From Syntrophaceae bacterium (GTDB lineage: Bacteria; Desulfobacterota; Syntrophia; Syntrophales; UBA2185), in contig JAFNGM010000152.1 in the NCBI GenBank assembly GCA_017885225.1, positions 10,046-15,693 on the forward strand: 5,648 nt of DNA, in the 5' to 3' direction. Shown here piece after piece: positions 1 through 5,648 of the stretch. The notes beneath the pieces are model-generated. The model was not told where the DNA came from and ran no database searches. It saw only the letters and a program-made list of their open reading frames with translations. Position 1 is the first letter of the stretch. Each line of letters opens with the position of its first letter. The position numbers and the translations under genes are program-made.

Positions 1-36
1 ACCTGATCTGGGTAATGCCAGCGGAGGAAACTGAAT
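1..36 (+). promoter_or_regulatory. TPP riboswitch (THI element), 3' part only, cut by the window edge
   Basis: The first bases match the strongly conserved 3' half of the thiamin pyrophosphate riboswitch: ACCTGATCTGG, then TAATGCCAGCGGAGGAA. The P5 hairpin is visible as CTGG (8-11) pairing with CCAG (18-21) around the GTAATG loop. CCT (2-4) can pair with AGG (25-27) to make part of P4. The 5' half, with the CUGAGA pyrimidine-sensing arm and the 5' strand of P1, lies outside the window, so the right boundary at about 36 is approximate. The element senses intracellular TPP. It sits directly upstream of thiC, a classic target, and is followed by a hairpin that fits a transcription-termination switch. 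Confidence 0.9.
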
Positions 37-54
37 TGTGAACATATTTCTTTT

Positions 55-102
55 GGGGCATATTCCTGGAGGCAAAAGGGTATGCCCCATATTTTATATA
101 TA
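55..102 (+). terminator. Probable riboswitch-controlled intrinsic terminator in the thiC leader
   Basis: GGGGCATA (55-62) is perfectly complementary to TATGCCCC (81-88). The stem can extend inward by two G-U pairs and one C-G pair (63-65 with 78-80), giving about 11 bp. The U/A-rich run ATATTTTATATATA (89-102) follows directly. This lies between the TPP aptamer and thiC, so the natural reading is that TPP binding lets the hairpin form and stop transcription. The U-tract is broken by several A residues and so may be weak. The stem does not include the thiC Shine-Dalgarno sequence, which argues for transcriptional rather than translational control. I found only a weak candidate antiterminator: ATGCC at 15-19 could pair with GGCAT at 57-61. 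Confidence 0.65.
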
Positions 103-115
103 GTTCGACCTTTGT

Positions 116-120
116 AGGAG
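116..120 (+). promoter_or_regulatory. Shine-Dalgarno sequence of thiC
   Basis: AGGAG lies 10 bases before the ATG at 131 and supports that start codon. Its first two bases are also the last two bases of a TAG stop (115-117) that ends a possible 11-codon upstream ORF, so translation of that ORF could affect ribosome loading here. Confidence 0.75.
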
Positions 121-130
121 CGTTTTTACA

Positions 131-1420
131 ATGACACAATTAGATGCGGCAAGAAAAGGCATCCTCACCGAAGAGATGAAACGATGTGCCGAAGAGGAAG
201 GGGTATCTCCTGAATACATTCGAGACGGCATTGAAAAAGGCACCATCGTAGTAACCCGTAATATAAAACACACAGTCATAGCACCTCTTGCCATAGGCAA
301 AGGGCTCAGGACAAAGATCAATGCCAATATCGGAACATCCAAGGACCGCGTGGATCTTGATTTGGAGCTCGAAAAGGTGAAAATCTCTGTAGACGCAGGG
401 GCGGATACAGTCATGGACTTATCCACGGGCGGCGATATCAGGAGGATCAGACAGGCAATCATCAAGGCATCACCCATCCCCGTGGGAACAGTGCCAATTT
501 ACCAGGCTGCCGCCGATATGGTTGAGGCGAAAAAAGCCATCATGGAGATGACCGGTGACGACATGTTCCGGGTTATTGAAGAAAATGGCGAGGACGGCGT
601 TGATTTCATCACGGTTCATTGCGGTGTTACGAGGAGAAGCGTTTCCTGTATAGAGGAGGAAGGGCGCATTTTGGGCATTGTGAGCAGAGGCGGTTCCATC
701 CTCAGAAACTGGATGTCTTTTAATGACAAGGAAAATCCCCTCTATGAAGAATATGATCGATTGCTGGAAATTGCCAAGCGTTACGACATGGTCCTCAGTC
801 TTGGTGATGGATTGCGTCCGGGGTGTCTCGCCGATGCCACGGACCGGGGCCAGGTCCAGGAACTTATTCTTCTGGGAGAACTCGCAAAAAGGGCCAGAGA
901 TTTCGGGGTGCAGGTCATGATCGAAGGTCCCGGCCATGTGCCGATCAATGAGATTAAGGCAAATATACAGTTACAAAAAAGTTTGTGTAACGGTGCACCT
1001 TTCTACGTTTTGGGACCATTGCCAACGGATATCGCCCCCGGTTACGATCATATCACTTCCGCGATAGGCGGGGCAATTGCCGGATCAGCCGGGGCAGACT
1101 TTCTCTGCTACGTAACGCCTTCAGAACACCTGCGCCTTCCTACGCTCGAAGACGTAAGAGAAGGCGTCATAGCATCTAAGATTGCCGCCCATATCGCCGA
1201 TATTGCCAAGGAAATCCCCGGCGCCCTGAAAAAAGACATCATGATGGCACGCTACAGAAATAATTTCGACTGGCAGGGCCAGATTAAAGAATCCATTGAT
1301 CCCCAAAAAACAGAGAGACTTCTGGAGACCAGCAAAAGCGCACAAGAAGAGGGCTGCACCATGTGCGGGGAATTTTGCGCCATCAAACTGGGAAAGGCAC
1401 GCGCTCACAAGAAATCTTGA
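131..1420 (+). CDS. thiC: Phosphomethylpyrimidine synthase ThiC, short form
   Basis: The product is a cytoplasmic radical-SAM enzyme that rearranges 5-aminoimidazole ribotide to HMP phosphate, the pyrimidine precursor of thiamin. It has 429 residues, typical of the short ThiC form that lacks the N-terminal extension of the roughly 630-residue E. coli type. Visible family blocks are GADTVMDLSTGGD (90-102), SPIPVGTVPIYQA (114-126), VHCGVT (162-167), IVSRGGS (183-189), EGPGHVP (265-271), GPLPTDIAPGYDH (295-307) and VTPSEHL (328-334). H269 and H333 are in the blocks that supply the second metal site in structurally studied ThiC. Near the C-terminus C409, C412 and C416 form the cluster motif, spaced CX2CX3C rather than the CX2CX4C of long forms. 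The MTQLDAARKG start matches short ThiC proteins and has a Shine-Dalgarno sequence. The upstream TPP riboswitch predicts repression by thiamin pyrophosphate. The ThiC paralogue BzaF (5-hydroxybenzimidazole synthase) is a less likely alternative, because TPP control favours ThiC. Confidence 0.96.
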   Translation: MTQLDAARKGILTEEMKRCAEEEGVSPEYIRDGIEKGTIVVTRNIKHTVIAPLAIGKGLRTKINANIGTSKDRVDLDLELEKVKISVDAGADTVMDLSTGGDIRRIRQAIIKASPIPVGTVPIYQAAADMVEAKKAIMEMTGDDMFRVIEENGEDGVDFITVHCGVTRRSVSCIEEEGRILGIVSRGGSILRNWMSFNDKENPLYEEYDRLLEIAKRYDMVLSLGDGLRPGCLADATDRGQVQELILLGELAKRARDFGVQVMIEGPGHVPINEIKANIQLQKSLCNGAPFYVLGPLPTDIAPGYDHITSAIGGAIAGSAGADFLCYVTPSEHLRLPTLEDVREGVIASKIAAHIADIAKEIPGALKKDIMMARYRNNFDWQGQIKESIDPQKTERLLETSKSAQEEGCTMCGEFCAIKLGKARAHKKS

Positions 1421-1483
1421 ACCCTCGATCCCTTAAATCCTTAAGATACTCGCATCTTATTCAACGGGGATCCACAATTTCTC

Positions 1484-1507
1484 AATCACGCTGTTCTAAA
1501 TCACGCT
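1484..1507 (+). repeat. Short direct repeat upstream of the lysS promoter
   Basis: AATCACGCT occurs at 1484-1492 and again at 1499-1507, a period of 15 bases. The second copy ends at the first T of the proposed -35 hexamer. Direct repeats next to a -35 element can be binding sites for a regulator. Nine bases is short enough for chance, and no known operator is recognised. Confidence 0.35.
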
Positions 1508-1533
1508 TGACTAATCCCCAAAAAAAATATAAT
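1507..1533 (+). promoter_or_regulatory. Candidate sigma-70 promoter for the lysS-lol-bamA cluster
   Basis: TTGACT (1507-1512, one mismatch to TTGACA) and a perfect TATAAT (1528-1533) are separated by 15 bp, shorter than the usual 17. The spacer contains eight consecutive A residues (1520-1527). Transcription would start near 1540, leaving a leader of only about 28 bases before the lysS ATG. The element lies in the only sizeable gap between genes here, so lysS and the genes after it probably form their own transcription unit, separate from TPP-controlled thiC. The rest of the 1421-1567 gap holds a short direct repeat and weak hairpins only. Confidence 0.6.
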
Positions 1534-1567
1534 CAGGTTCGATTTATATGAACTGGACACACTCTCT

Positions 1568-3049
1568 ATGGAAGAAAGCGAACTTTTTAGAAAGAAAAAA
1601 GAAAAGATAGAATCCCTGAAGGCCGATGGCATTGAATTATATCCTAACGATGTCCGGGTAAAAGACACGAGTGCGTCCATCATTTCCCGTTTTGCCCATT
1701 TAGACCATGATGCCCTTGCCACAATTGATGAGAGATTTACTATAGCAGGCAGATTGATGGCCGTTCGTGACTTCGGTAAAGGATCCTTTATCATGATTCA
1801 GGACAGGGCGGGAAGAATACAGGCCTTTGTCAGAAAGAATCAGGTGGGGGAAACCACCTATTCGATGTTTAAAAGACTCGATATTGGGGATATAGTGTTT
1901 GTGGGCGGGAAGATATTCAGAACCAGAACAAACGAACTTACGATTGACGCCGATGAACTGAGGCTCTTGTCAAAGGCCATCAGGCCTCTCCCGGAGAAAT
2001 GGCATGGTCTTACGGATATTGAAACCAGATACCGTCAGCGACATCTTGATCTTATTGTGAACCCTCATGTGAAAGAGGTATTCCAGAAGCGGAGCCGCAT
2101 TATTCAGCTTATGCGCCGCTTCCTGGAAGAGCGTGATTTCCTGGAAGTAGAAACGCCCATGATGCAGCCCAAAGCGGGCGGTGCTATGGCGCGCCCCTTT
2201 AAGACCTATCATAACGCCCTGGGTATGGATTTTTACCTGAGGATTGCCCCGGAACTGTATCTGAAAAGATTGATTACGGGAGGTTTTGATAGGGTTTACG
2301 AAATAAACAGAAATTTCCGGAATGAAGGCATTTCCACCATTCACAACCCCGAATTTACCATGTTGGAATTTTATCAAGCGTATGCCACGTATGATGATTT
2401 GATGGCACTCACGGAAGAGATGTTTACCTGCATCGCCCGCGAACTTCTCGGTTCCCTGAAGTTCCCCTACCAGGAAACGGAAATCGACCTGACGCCCCCA
2501 TGGCCGCGCATTACTGTCAAAGATGCCATTATGAAATACGGCAATATATCACCTGATGTTTTTGGCAATACCGGCAGGTTAAGAGCCTGCGCCAGGGATC
2601 TGGGACTGAACATTAAGGACAACGAATCCCCCGGCAAAATCATGATGGCCATATTTGAAAAGGAAGTGGAGGCAAAGCTCATTCAACCGACTTTCGTAAC
2701 ACATTATCCTGTTGAGGTATCACCTCTTTCGAGAAAAAATTCTCTTTACCCCGAGCTCGTTGATAGATTCGAACTTTATATTTACGGAAAAGAAATCGCG
2801 AATGCCTTTTCCGAGCTCAACGACCCCGTCGACCAGCGTGAACGGTTCATGATGCAACTTAAGGAAAGGGAGGCCGGGGATGACGAGGCACATGAAATGG
2901 ATGAGGATTATATACGGACTCTTGAGTACGGGATGCCGCCTACGGCAGGAGAAGGAATCGGTATTGACAGGCTGGTGATGCTTTTCACAAACGCTGCCTC
3001 TATAAGAGATGTTATCCTTTTTCCTCTTTTAAGAACCAAGGAAGAGTGA
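1568..3049 (+). CDS. lysS: Lysyl-tRNA synthetase, class II
   Basis: The product is a cytoplasmic enzyme that activates lysine with ATP and charges tRNA-Lys. It has 493 residues, close to the roughly 505 of E. coli LysS. A basic N-terminal helix (about 1-25) precedes an OB-fold anticodon-binding domain (about 55-145, from FTIAGRLMAVRDFGKGSF). The class II catalytic core follows: the RYRQRHLDLI linker (154-163), motif 1 around 174-202, motif 2 with FRNEG (250-254) and HNPEFTMLE (259-267), the EVSPLSRKN block (383-391), EIANAFSELNDP (409-420), and motif 3 GIGIDRLVML (463-472). An in-frame TGA at 1508-1510 limits upstream extension, and ATG 1568 is the only ATG in frame before the conserved region. 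No clear Shine-Dalgarno sequence precedes it. The gene ends 8 bases before the Lol permease start. All motifs are intact and no frameshift is seen. Confidence 0.97.
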   Translation: MEESELFRKKKEKIESLKADGIELYPNDVRVKDTSASIISRFAHLDHDALATIDERFTIAGRLMAVRDFGKGSFIMIQDRAGRIQAFVRKNQVGETTYSMFKRLDIGDIVFVGGKIFRTRTNELTIDADELRLLSKAIRPLPEKWHGLTDIETRYRQRHLDLIVNPHVKEVFQKRSRIIQLMRRFLEERDFLEVETPMMQPKAGGAMARPFKTYHNALGMDFYLRIAPELYLKRLITGGFDRVYEINRNFRNEGISTIHNPEFTMLEFYQAYATYDDLMALTEEMFTCIARELLGSLKFPYQETEIDLTPPWPRITVKDAIMKYGNISPDVFGNTGRLRACARDLGLNIKDNESPGKIMMAIFEKEVEAKLIQPTFVTHYPVEVSPLSRKNSLYPELVDRFELYIYGKEIANAFSELNDPVDQRERFMMQLKEREAGDDEAHEMDEDYIRTLEYGMPPTAGEGIGIDRLVMLFTNAASIRDVILFPLLRTKEE

Positions 3050-3057
3050 AATCCGCC

Positions 3058-4335
3058 ATGTCTTTCGAACTTTTTATAAGTCTCAGATACCTTCGCGCAA
3101 AGCGAAAACAGGTTTTCGTTTCCATTATCACGTTCATATCCATTGCCGGCATTTTTTTAGGGGTTGCCGCATTGATCATTGTGCTGGCGGTGATGAACGG
3201 CTTTGAAACGGACCTCCGGAACAAGATCCTGGGAATCAATTCGCACGTTGTTCTGATGAAATTCAGCGGAGCAATGAAGGATTATCCTAAGATAATGAGC
3301 GAGATTGCGAATGTTGAGGGTGTTGTCGCATCGACGCCATTCATATACAGTCAGGCCATGCTGAAAAGCGGAAGCCGTACGAGCGGCGTCGTCTTGCGGG
3401 GAATGTCCGTAGACACCGCTCCCCAGGTCATTAATCTGGGAAAGATGCAGGAGGGCAGCATTCATCATCTTTCCGAGAAACCACAAGATGTTCCCGGGCT
3501 CACTAAGGATGCGTCACTATCTCCAGGGATTGTCATAGGTAAAGAACTGGCGAAAAACATGGGGCTTTCACTCTTTGACCCTGTGAGCATAATATCCCCC
3601 ATGGGGATATCTACCCCGATGGGCATGGTTCCGAAAATGAAAAAGTTTATCCTGGTGGGTATTTTCGATTCCGGATTTTACGAGTATGATTCAACGTTAG
3701 CATACATATCCCTGAAAGACTGCCAGGAGTTCTTAAATCTGGGAGAAGAAGTAACGGGCCTGGAAATCAAAGTGAACGACATTTATCAAGCGAATGTCAT
3801 CGCGAAATCCCTCGAGAGAAAACTTGGATTTCCTTTCTGGGCAAGGCACTGGATGGAAATGAATAAAAACCTTTTCGCCGCGCTGAAGCTTGAGAAGAGG
3901 GTTATGTTCATCATTCTCAGTCTCATTGTGCTCGTTGCCGCATTCAATATCATATGTACCCTGATCATGATCGTCATGGAAAAAAACAAGGACATCGCCA
4001 TTTTGAAAACAATGGGGGCGACCTCTGAAAGTATCATGAAGATTTTCATTTACCAGGGGATGACCATAGGCGTGATTGGCACCCTCCTCGGATGTCTCGG
4101 AGGCCTGTCTGTCGCGTTTAACCTGGAAAAGATTTCTGTATTTATAGAAAATCTCTTCGGCTTTAAAATACTGCCCGGAGATGTATATTATCTAAGCCAG
4201 CTGCCTTCCCAGGTCAATTACATTGATGTACTGATCATTATCACCGGAACCATGCTGATATGTTTACTGTCAACCATTTACCCGTCCCGAAAGGCTTCCA
4301 AATTAGACCCTGCGGAGGCCCTGAGATATGAATAA
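3058..4335 (+). CDS. lolC: Lipoprotein-releasing ABC transporter permease (LolC/LolE/LolF family)
   Basis: This is an inner-membrane permease that, with LolD, extracts lipoproteins and passes them to the chaperone LolA. It has 425 residues from ATG 3058. Its N-terminus, FELFISLRYLRAKRKQ (3-18), is typical of the family. TM1 is about 20-45 and ends in VMNGFE. A large periplasmic domain spans about 50-275, followed by TM2 (281-307), a cytoplasmic coupling segment EKNKDIAILKTMGAT (308-322), TM3 (329-355) and TM4 (388-410), and the classic tail PSRKASKLDPAEALRYE (409-425). The stretch TPMGMVPKMKKFILVGIF (186-203) resembles the Hook of E. coli LolC that recruits LolA. Only one permease gene is present next to lolD, so it may act as a homodimer (LolF-like) unless a second permease is encoded elsewhere. 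A GTG at 3046 overlapping the lysS stop would add four residues. I prefer the ATG because of family similarity and because AAGGAAGAG at 3038-3046 is a better-placed ribosome site for it. Confidence 0.9.
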   Translation: MSFELFISLRYLRAKRKQVFVSIITFISIAGIFLGVAALIIVLAVMNGFETDLRNKILGINSHVVLMKFSGAMKDYPKIMSEIANVEGVVASTPFIYSQAMLKSGSRTSGVVLRGMSVDTAPQVINLGKMQEGSIHHLSEKPQDVPGLTKDASLSPGIVIGKELAKNMGLSLFDPVSIISPMGISTPMGMVPKMKKFILVGIFDSGFYEYDSTLAYISLKDCQEFLNLGEEVTGLEIKVNDIYQANVIAKSLERKLGFPFWARHWMEMNKNLFAALKLEKRVMFIILSLIVLVAAFNIICTLIMIVMEKNKDIAILKTMGATSESIMKIFIYQGMTIGVIGTLLGCLGGLSVAFNLEKISVFIENLFGFKILPGDVYYLSQLPSQVNYIDVLIIITGTMLICLLSTIYPSRKASKLDPAEALRYE

Positions 4336-5006
4336 TGATAAAGGTTGATAACCTAAGCAAAACGTACATAAAGGACGGCAGCAAGATCGAGGTCTTAAAA
4401 GACTTGGACCTTATCATCCCCCGAGGTCAGTCATTGGCCATTCTCGGTGTTTCCGGTGCGGGGAAAAGTACCCTGATCCATATTTTAGGGACATTGGATC
4501 ACCCTACATCGGGGAGCGTACTCTATGACGACATTAATGTCTTCGCATGGGAAAAGAAAAAACTGGCTGAATTCAGAAACAGCACTATCGGTTTCGTATT
4601 TCAATTCCATAACCTCCTCCCGGAGTTTAACAGCCTGGAAAATACGATGATGCCGGCTCTGATACACGGGTTATCCCTGAGGGAAGCAACGGCTCGGGCC
4701 AAAGTTTTACTGCAGGAAGTGGGTCTCGGCGACAGGCTAAACCACAAGCCGGGAGAACTTTCCGGGGGTGAACAGCAGAGAGTCGCCGTCGCGAGGGCTC
4801 TTATTATGAAACCCGAAATCATTCTCGCTGATGAGCCTACGGGTAATCTTGATAGTGAAACAGGGAAAAAGATAGAAAATATCCTGGTGGATCTCAACAA
4901 GAACAAACAAATCACCCTTGTTGTCGTAACCCACAACAAATCACTCGCCGACAGGATGTCTCAAAAAATCCGCCTCTCAGATGGAAGAATTTATAACTAT
5001 GAGTAA
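4335..5006 (+). CDS. lolD: Lipoprotein-releasing ABC transporter ATP-binding protein LolD
   Basis: This cytoplasmic ATPase powers lipoprotein extraction by the adjacent Lol permease. Its 223 residues are the usual LolD length. The motifs are complete: Walker [10 protein letters not shown] (38-46), the Q-loop at Q90 in [12 protein letters not shown] (87-98), the signature LSGGEQQ (142-148), Walker B IILADEP (162-168) with catalytic E167, the D-loop NLDSETG (171-177), and the switch histidine H200. The FHNLLPEF block is characteristic of LolD within the wider MacB/FtsE group. Its ATG shares the A of the permease stop codon (TAATG), a layout that usually gives translational coupling by termination and reinitiation. 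A GGAGG at 4314-4318 lies 16 bases upstream, rather far for direct initiation. MacB-type or FtsE-type proteins are alternatives, but the partner permease makes LolD the best call. Confidence 0.93.
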   Translation: MIKVDNLSKTYIKDGSKIEVLKDLDLIIPRGQSLAILGVSGAGKSTLIHILGTLDHPTSGSVLYDDINVFAWEKKKLAEFRNSTIGFVFQFHNLLPEFNSLENTMMPALIHGLSLREATARAKVLLQEVGLGDRLNHKPGELSGGEQQRVAVARALIMKPEIILADEPTGNLDSETGKKIENILVDLNKNKQITLVVVTHNKSLADRMSQKIRLSDGRIYNYE

Positions 5007-5648
5007 GATAGTTATTCTTAGACGATCAATCGTCTTTCTGCTCACATCGCTTCTCTTGATAAACTGTCAGCAGGCATTCGCAGAAGACATTAAAAAAATA
5101 GTTCTTCTTCCCTTTGATGTGCACAGCAGGGCAGATGCAGCGAACCTGCAGAATGCTATCTATAAAGGAATTGCTCAAGAGTTTGCCAAATCAAAAAATA
5201 TTCAGTTCATTGAAAGAAGTGTCTTTGCCAAATCTATTGAGGGTAAACCGATCAGTGAAAAAGTTGCCCTCCATCTGGGCAAAGAAACAGGCGCCAATTA
5301 TGTCATAATGGGAAGCCTTTCTGAATTCGGAAAGCAAATCAGCGTCGATATTAAGGTTATTGACGTAAAGGAAGAACGGTCATTGCCCGTCATCTTCGCC
5401 CAGGGGAAAGGCATAGAAAGCATTGGTTCCATATCCGCCCAGATAAGAATAAATATACTCATGAAAATAGCCGCGGACATGAAAATCGTAAAAATCGAAT
5501 TTAAGGGCAACCGGAAAATCGAGAGCAGCGCAATAAGCCAGGTCATCAAAAGTACGAGGGGGAACCTCTTTTCCGAAACCGAACTTTCCGCTGATATAAA
5601 GGCAATTTACAAAATGGGCTATTTCGATGATGTTGCCGCTGATGTGAA
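4999..5648 (+). CDS. bamA: BamA-like outer-membrane assembly protein with extra N-terminal domain, 3' end outside window
   Basis: The frame from ATG 4999 stays open to the window edge (216 codons) and overlaps lolD by 8 bases. Residues 1-28 form a signal peptide: positive K3, R8 and R9, a hydrophobic core, and a likely type I cleavage site after AFA (26-28). Residues about 31-150 resemble the alternating strand/helix pattern of TolB-N/CsgG-type domains, with a KKIVLLPFDV strand (32-41) and later GANYVIMGSL (98-107) and QISVDIKVIDV (113-123). From about 161 a POTRA domain begins: MKIVKIEFKGNRKI (161-174), then SETELSADI (192-200) and YKMGYFDDV (204-212), much like the start of BamA. The missing part should hold further POTRA domains and the 16-strand barrel. 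BamA folds and inserts outer-membrane barrel proteins. A TamA or other Omp85 relative remains possible because the barrel is not visible. GGAAG at 4983-4987 is a plausible ribosome site. Confidence 0.82.
   Translation, partial: MSKIVILRRSIVFLLTSLLLINCQQAFAEDIKKIVLLPFDVHSRADAANLQNAIYKGIAQEFAKSKNIQFIERSVFAKSIEGKPISEKVALHLGKETGANYVIMGSLSEFGKQISVDIKVIDVKEERSLPVIFAQGKGIESIGSISAQIRINILMKIAADMKIVKIEFKGNRKIESSAISQVIKSTRGNLFSETELSADIKAIYKMGYFDDVAADV

Noticed and set aside
470..937. Open frame on the minus strand inside thiC
   Set aside because: It lies wholly within a well-supported conserved gene, has no recognisable protein family, and is explained by codon bias of the opposite strand. Similar minus-strand frames in lysS (1970-2377) and the permease gene (3157-3486) were rejected for the same reason.
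131..1420. ThiC paralogue BzaF (5-hydroxybenzimidazole synthase for anaerobic cobamide synthesis)
   Set aside because: The families are similar, but the gene is preceded by a TPP riboswitch and has no cobamide genes beside it, so ThiC is the better call.
1442..1459. Small inverted repeat TAAGAT/ATCTTA after thiC as a terminator
   Set aside because: The stem is only 6 AT-rich base pairs and no T-run follows, so it does not make a credible intrinsic terminator.
1466..1519. GGGGAT (1466-1471) and ATCCCC (1514-1519) as a long hairpin in the gap before lysS
   Set aside because: Six pairs across a 42-base loop is weak, and it is followed by A residues rather than T residues. It does not look like a terminator in either direction.
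1421..1567. T-box or amino-acid riboswitch controlling lysS
   Set aside because: No T-box consensus, specifier stem or terminator/antiterminator pair is visible, and the predicted leader after the promoter is too short to hold one.
5065..5067. C23 in the LLINC stretch of the BamA-like signal peptide as a lipobox cysteine
   Set aside because: The residue before the cysteine is asparagine rather than Gly, Ala or Ser, and a good type I cleavage site, AFA followed by ED, lies five residues later. BamA-type proteins are not lipoproteins.

Overview
The window looks like chromosomal core DNA from a Gram-negative bacterium of moderate G+C content. The best guess is a deltaproteobacterium (Desulfobacterota, for example a Syntrophia-like anaerobe). 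Three things point that way: a short-form ThiC; the gene order lysS - lol permease - lolD - bamA, which I recall from deltaproteobacterial genomes; and one Lol permease instead of the LolC/LolE pair of enteric bacteria. This placement is an inference. All recognisable genes are on the + strand, and I see no mobile element, CRISPR array, rRNA or tRNA.

Positions 1-130 form a thiamin-regulated leader. The window opens inside a TPP riboswitch, of which only the 3' part is present. A hairpin followed by a U/A-rich run comes next and is probably a riboswitch-controlled terminator. The thiC Shine-Dalgarno sequence follows. A possible 11-codon ORF runs from the terminator hairpin into that Shine-Dalgarno sequence. 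Positions 131-1420 are thiC (HMP-phosphate synthase of thiamin biosynthesis).

Positions 1421-1567 are a 147-base gap. It holds a promoter-like element (TTGACT, 15 bp, TATAAT), a 9-base direct repeat, and no convincing terminator.

From 1568 to the right edge lies a tightly packed cluster. It contains lysS (lysyl-tRNA synthetase), a LolC/E-type permease gene 8 bases later, lolD sharing one base with it (TAATG), and the 5' part of a bamA-like gene overlapping lolD by 8 bases. The permease and LolD should form the inner-membrane ABC machine that extracts lipoproteins for delivery to the outer membrane. The BamA-like protein should insert beta-barrel proteins into that membrane. The cluster therefore joins a translation gene to two outer-membrane biogenesis machines.

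Most of the content is well-known core biology. The best candidates for something unusual are a domain of about 130 residues, resembling the TolB-N/CsgG type, between the signal peptide and the first POTRA domain of the BamA-like protein; the small ORF in the thiC leader; and a lysine-rich 20-codon ORF overlapping the start of lysS.
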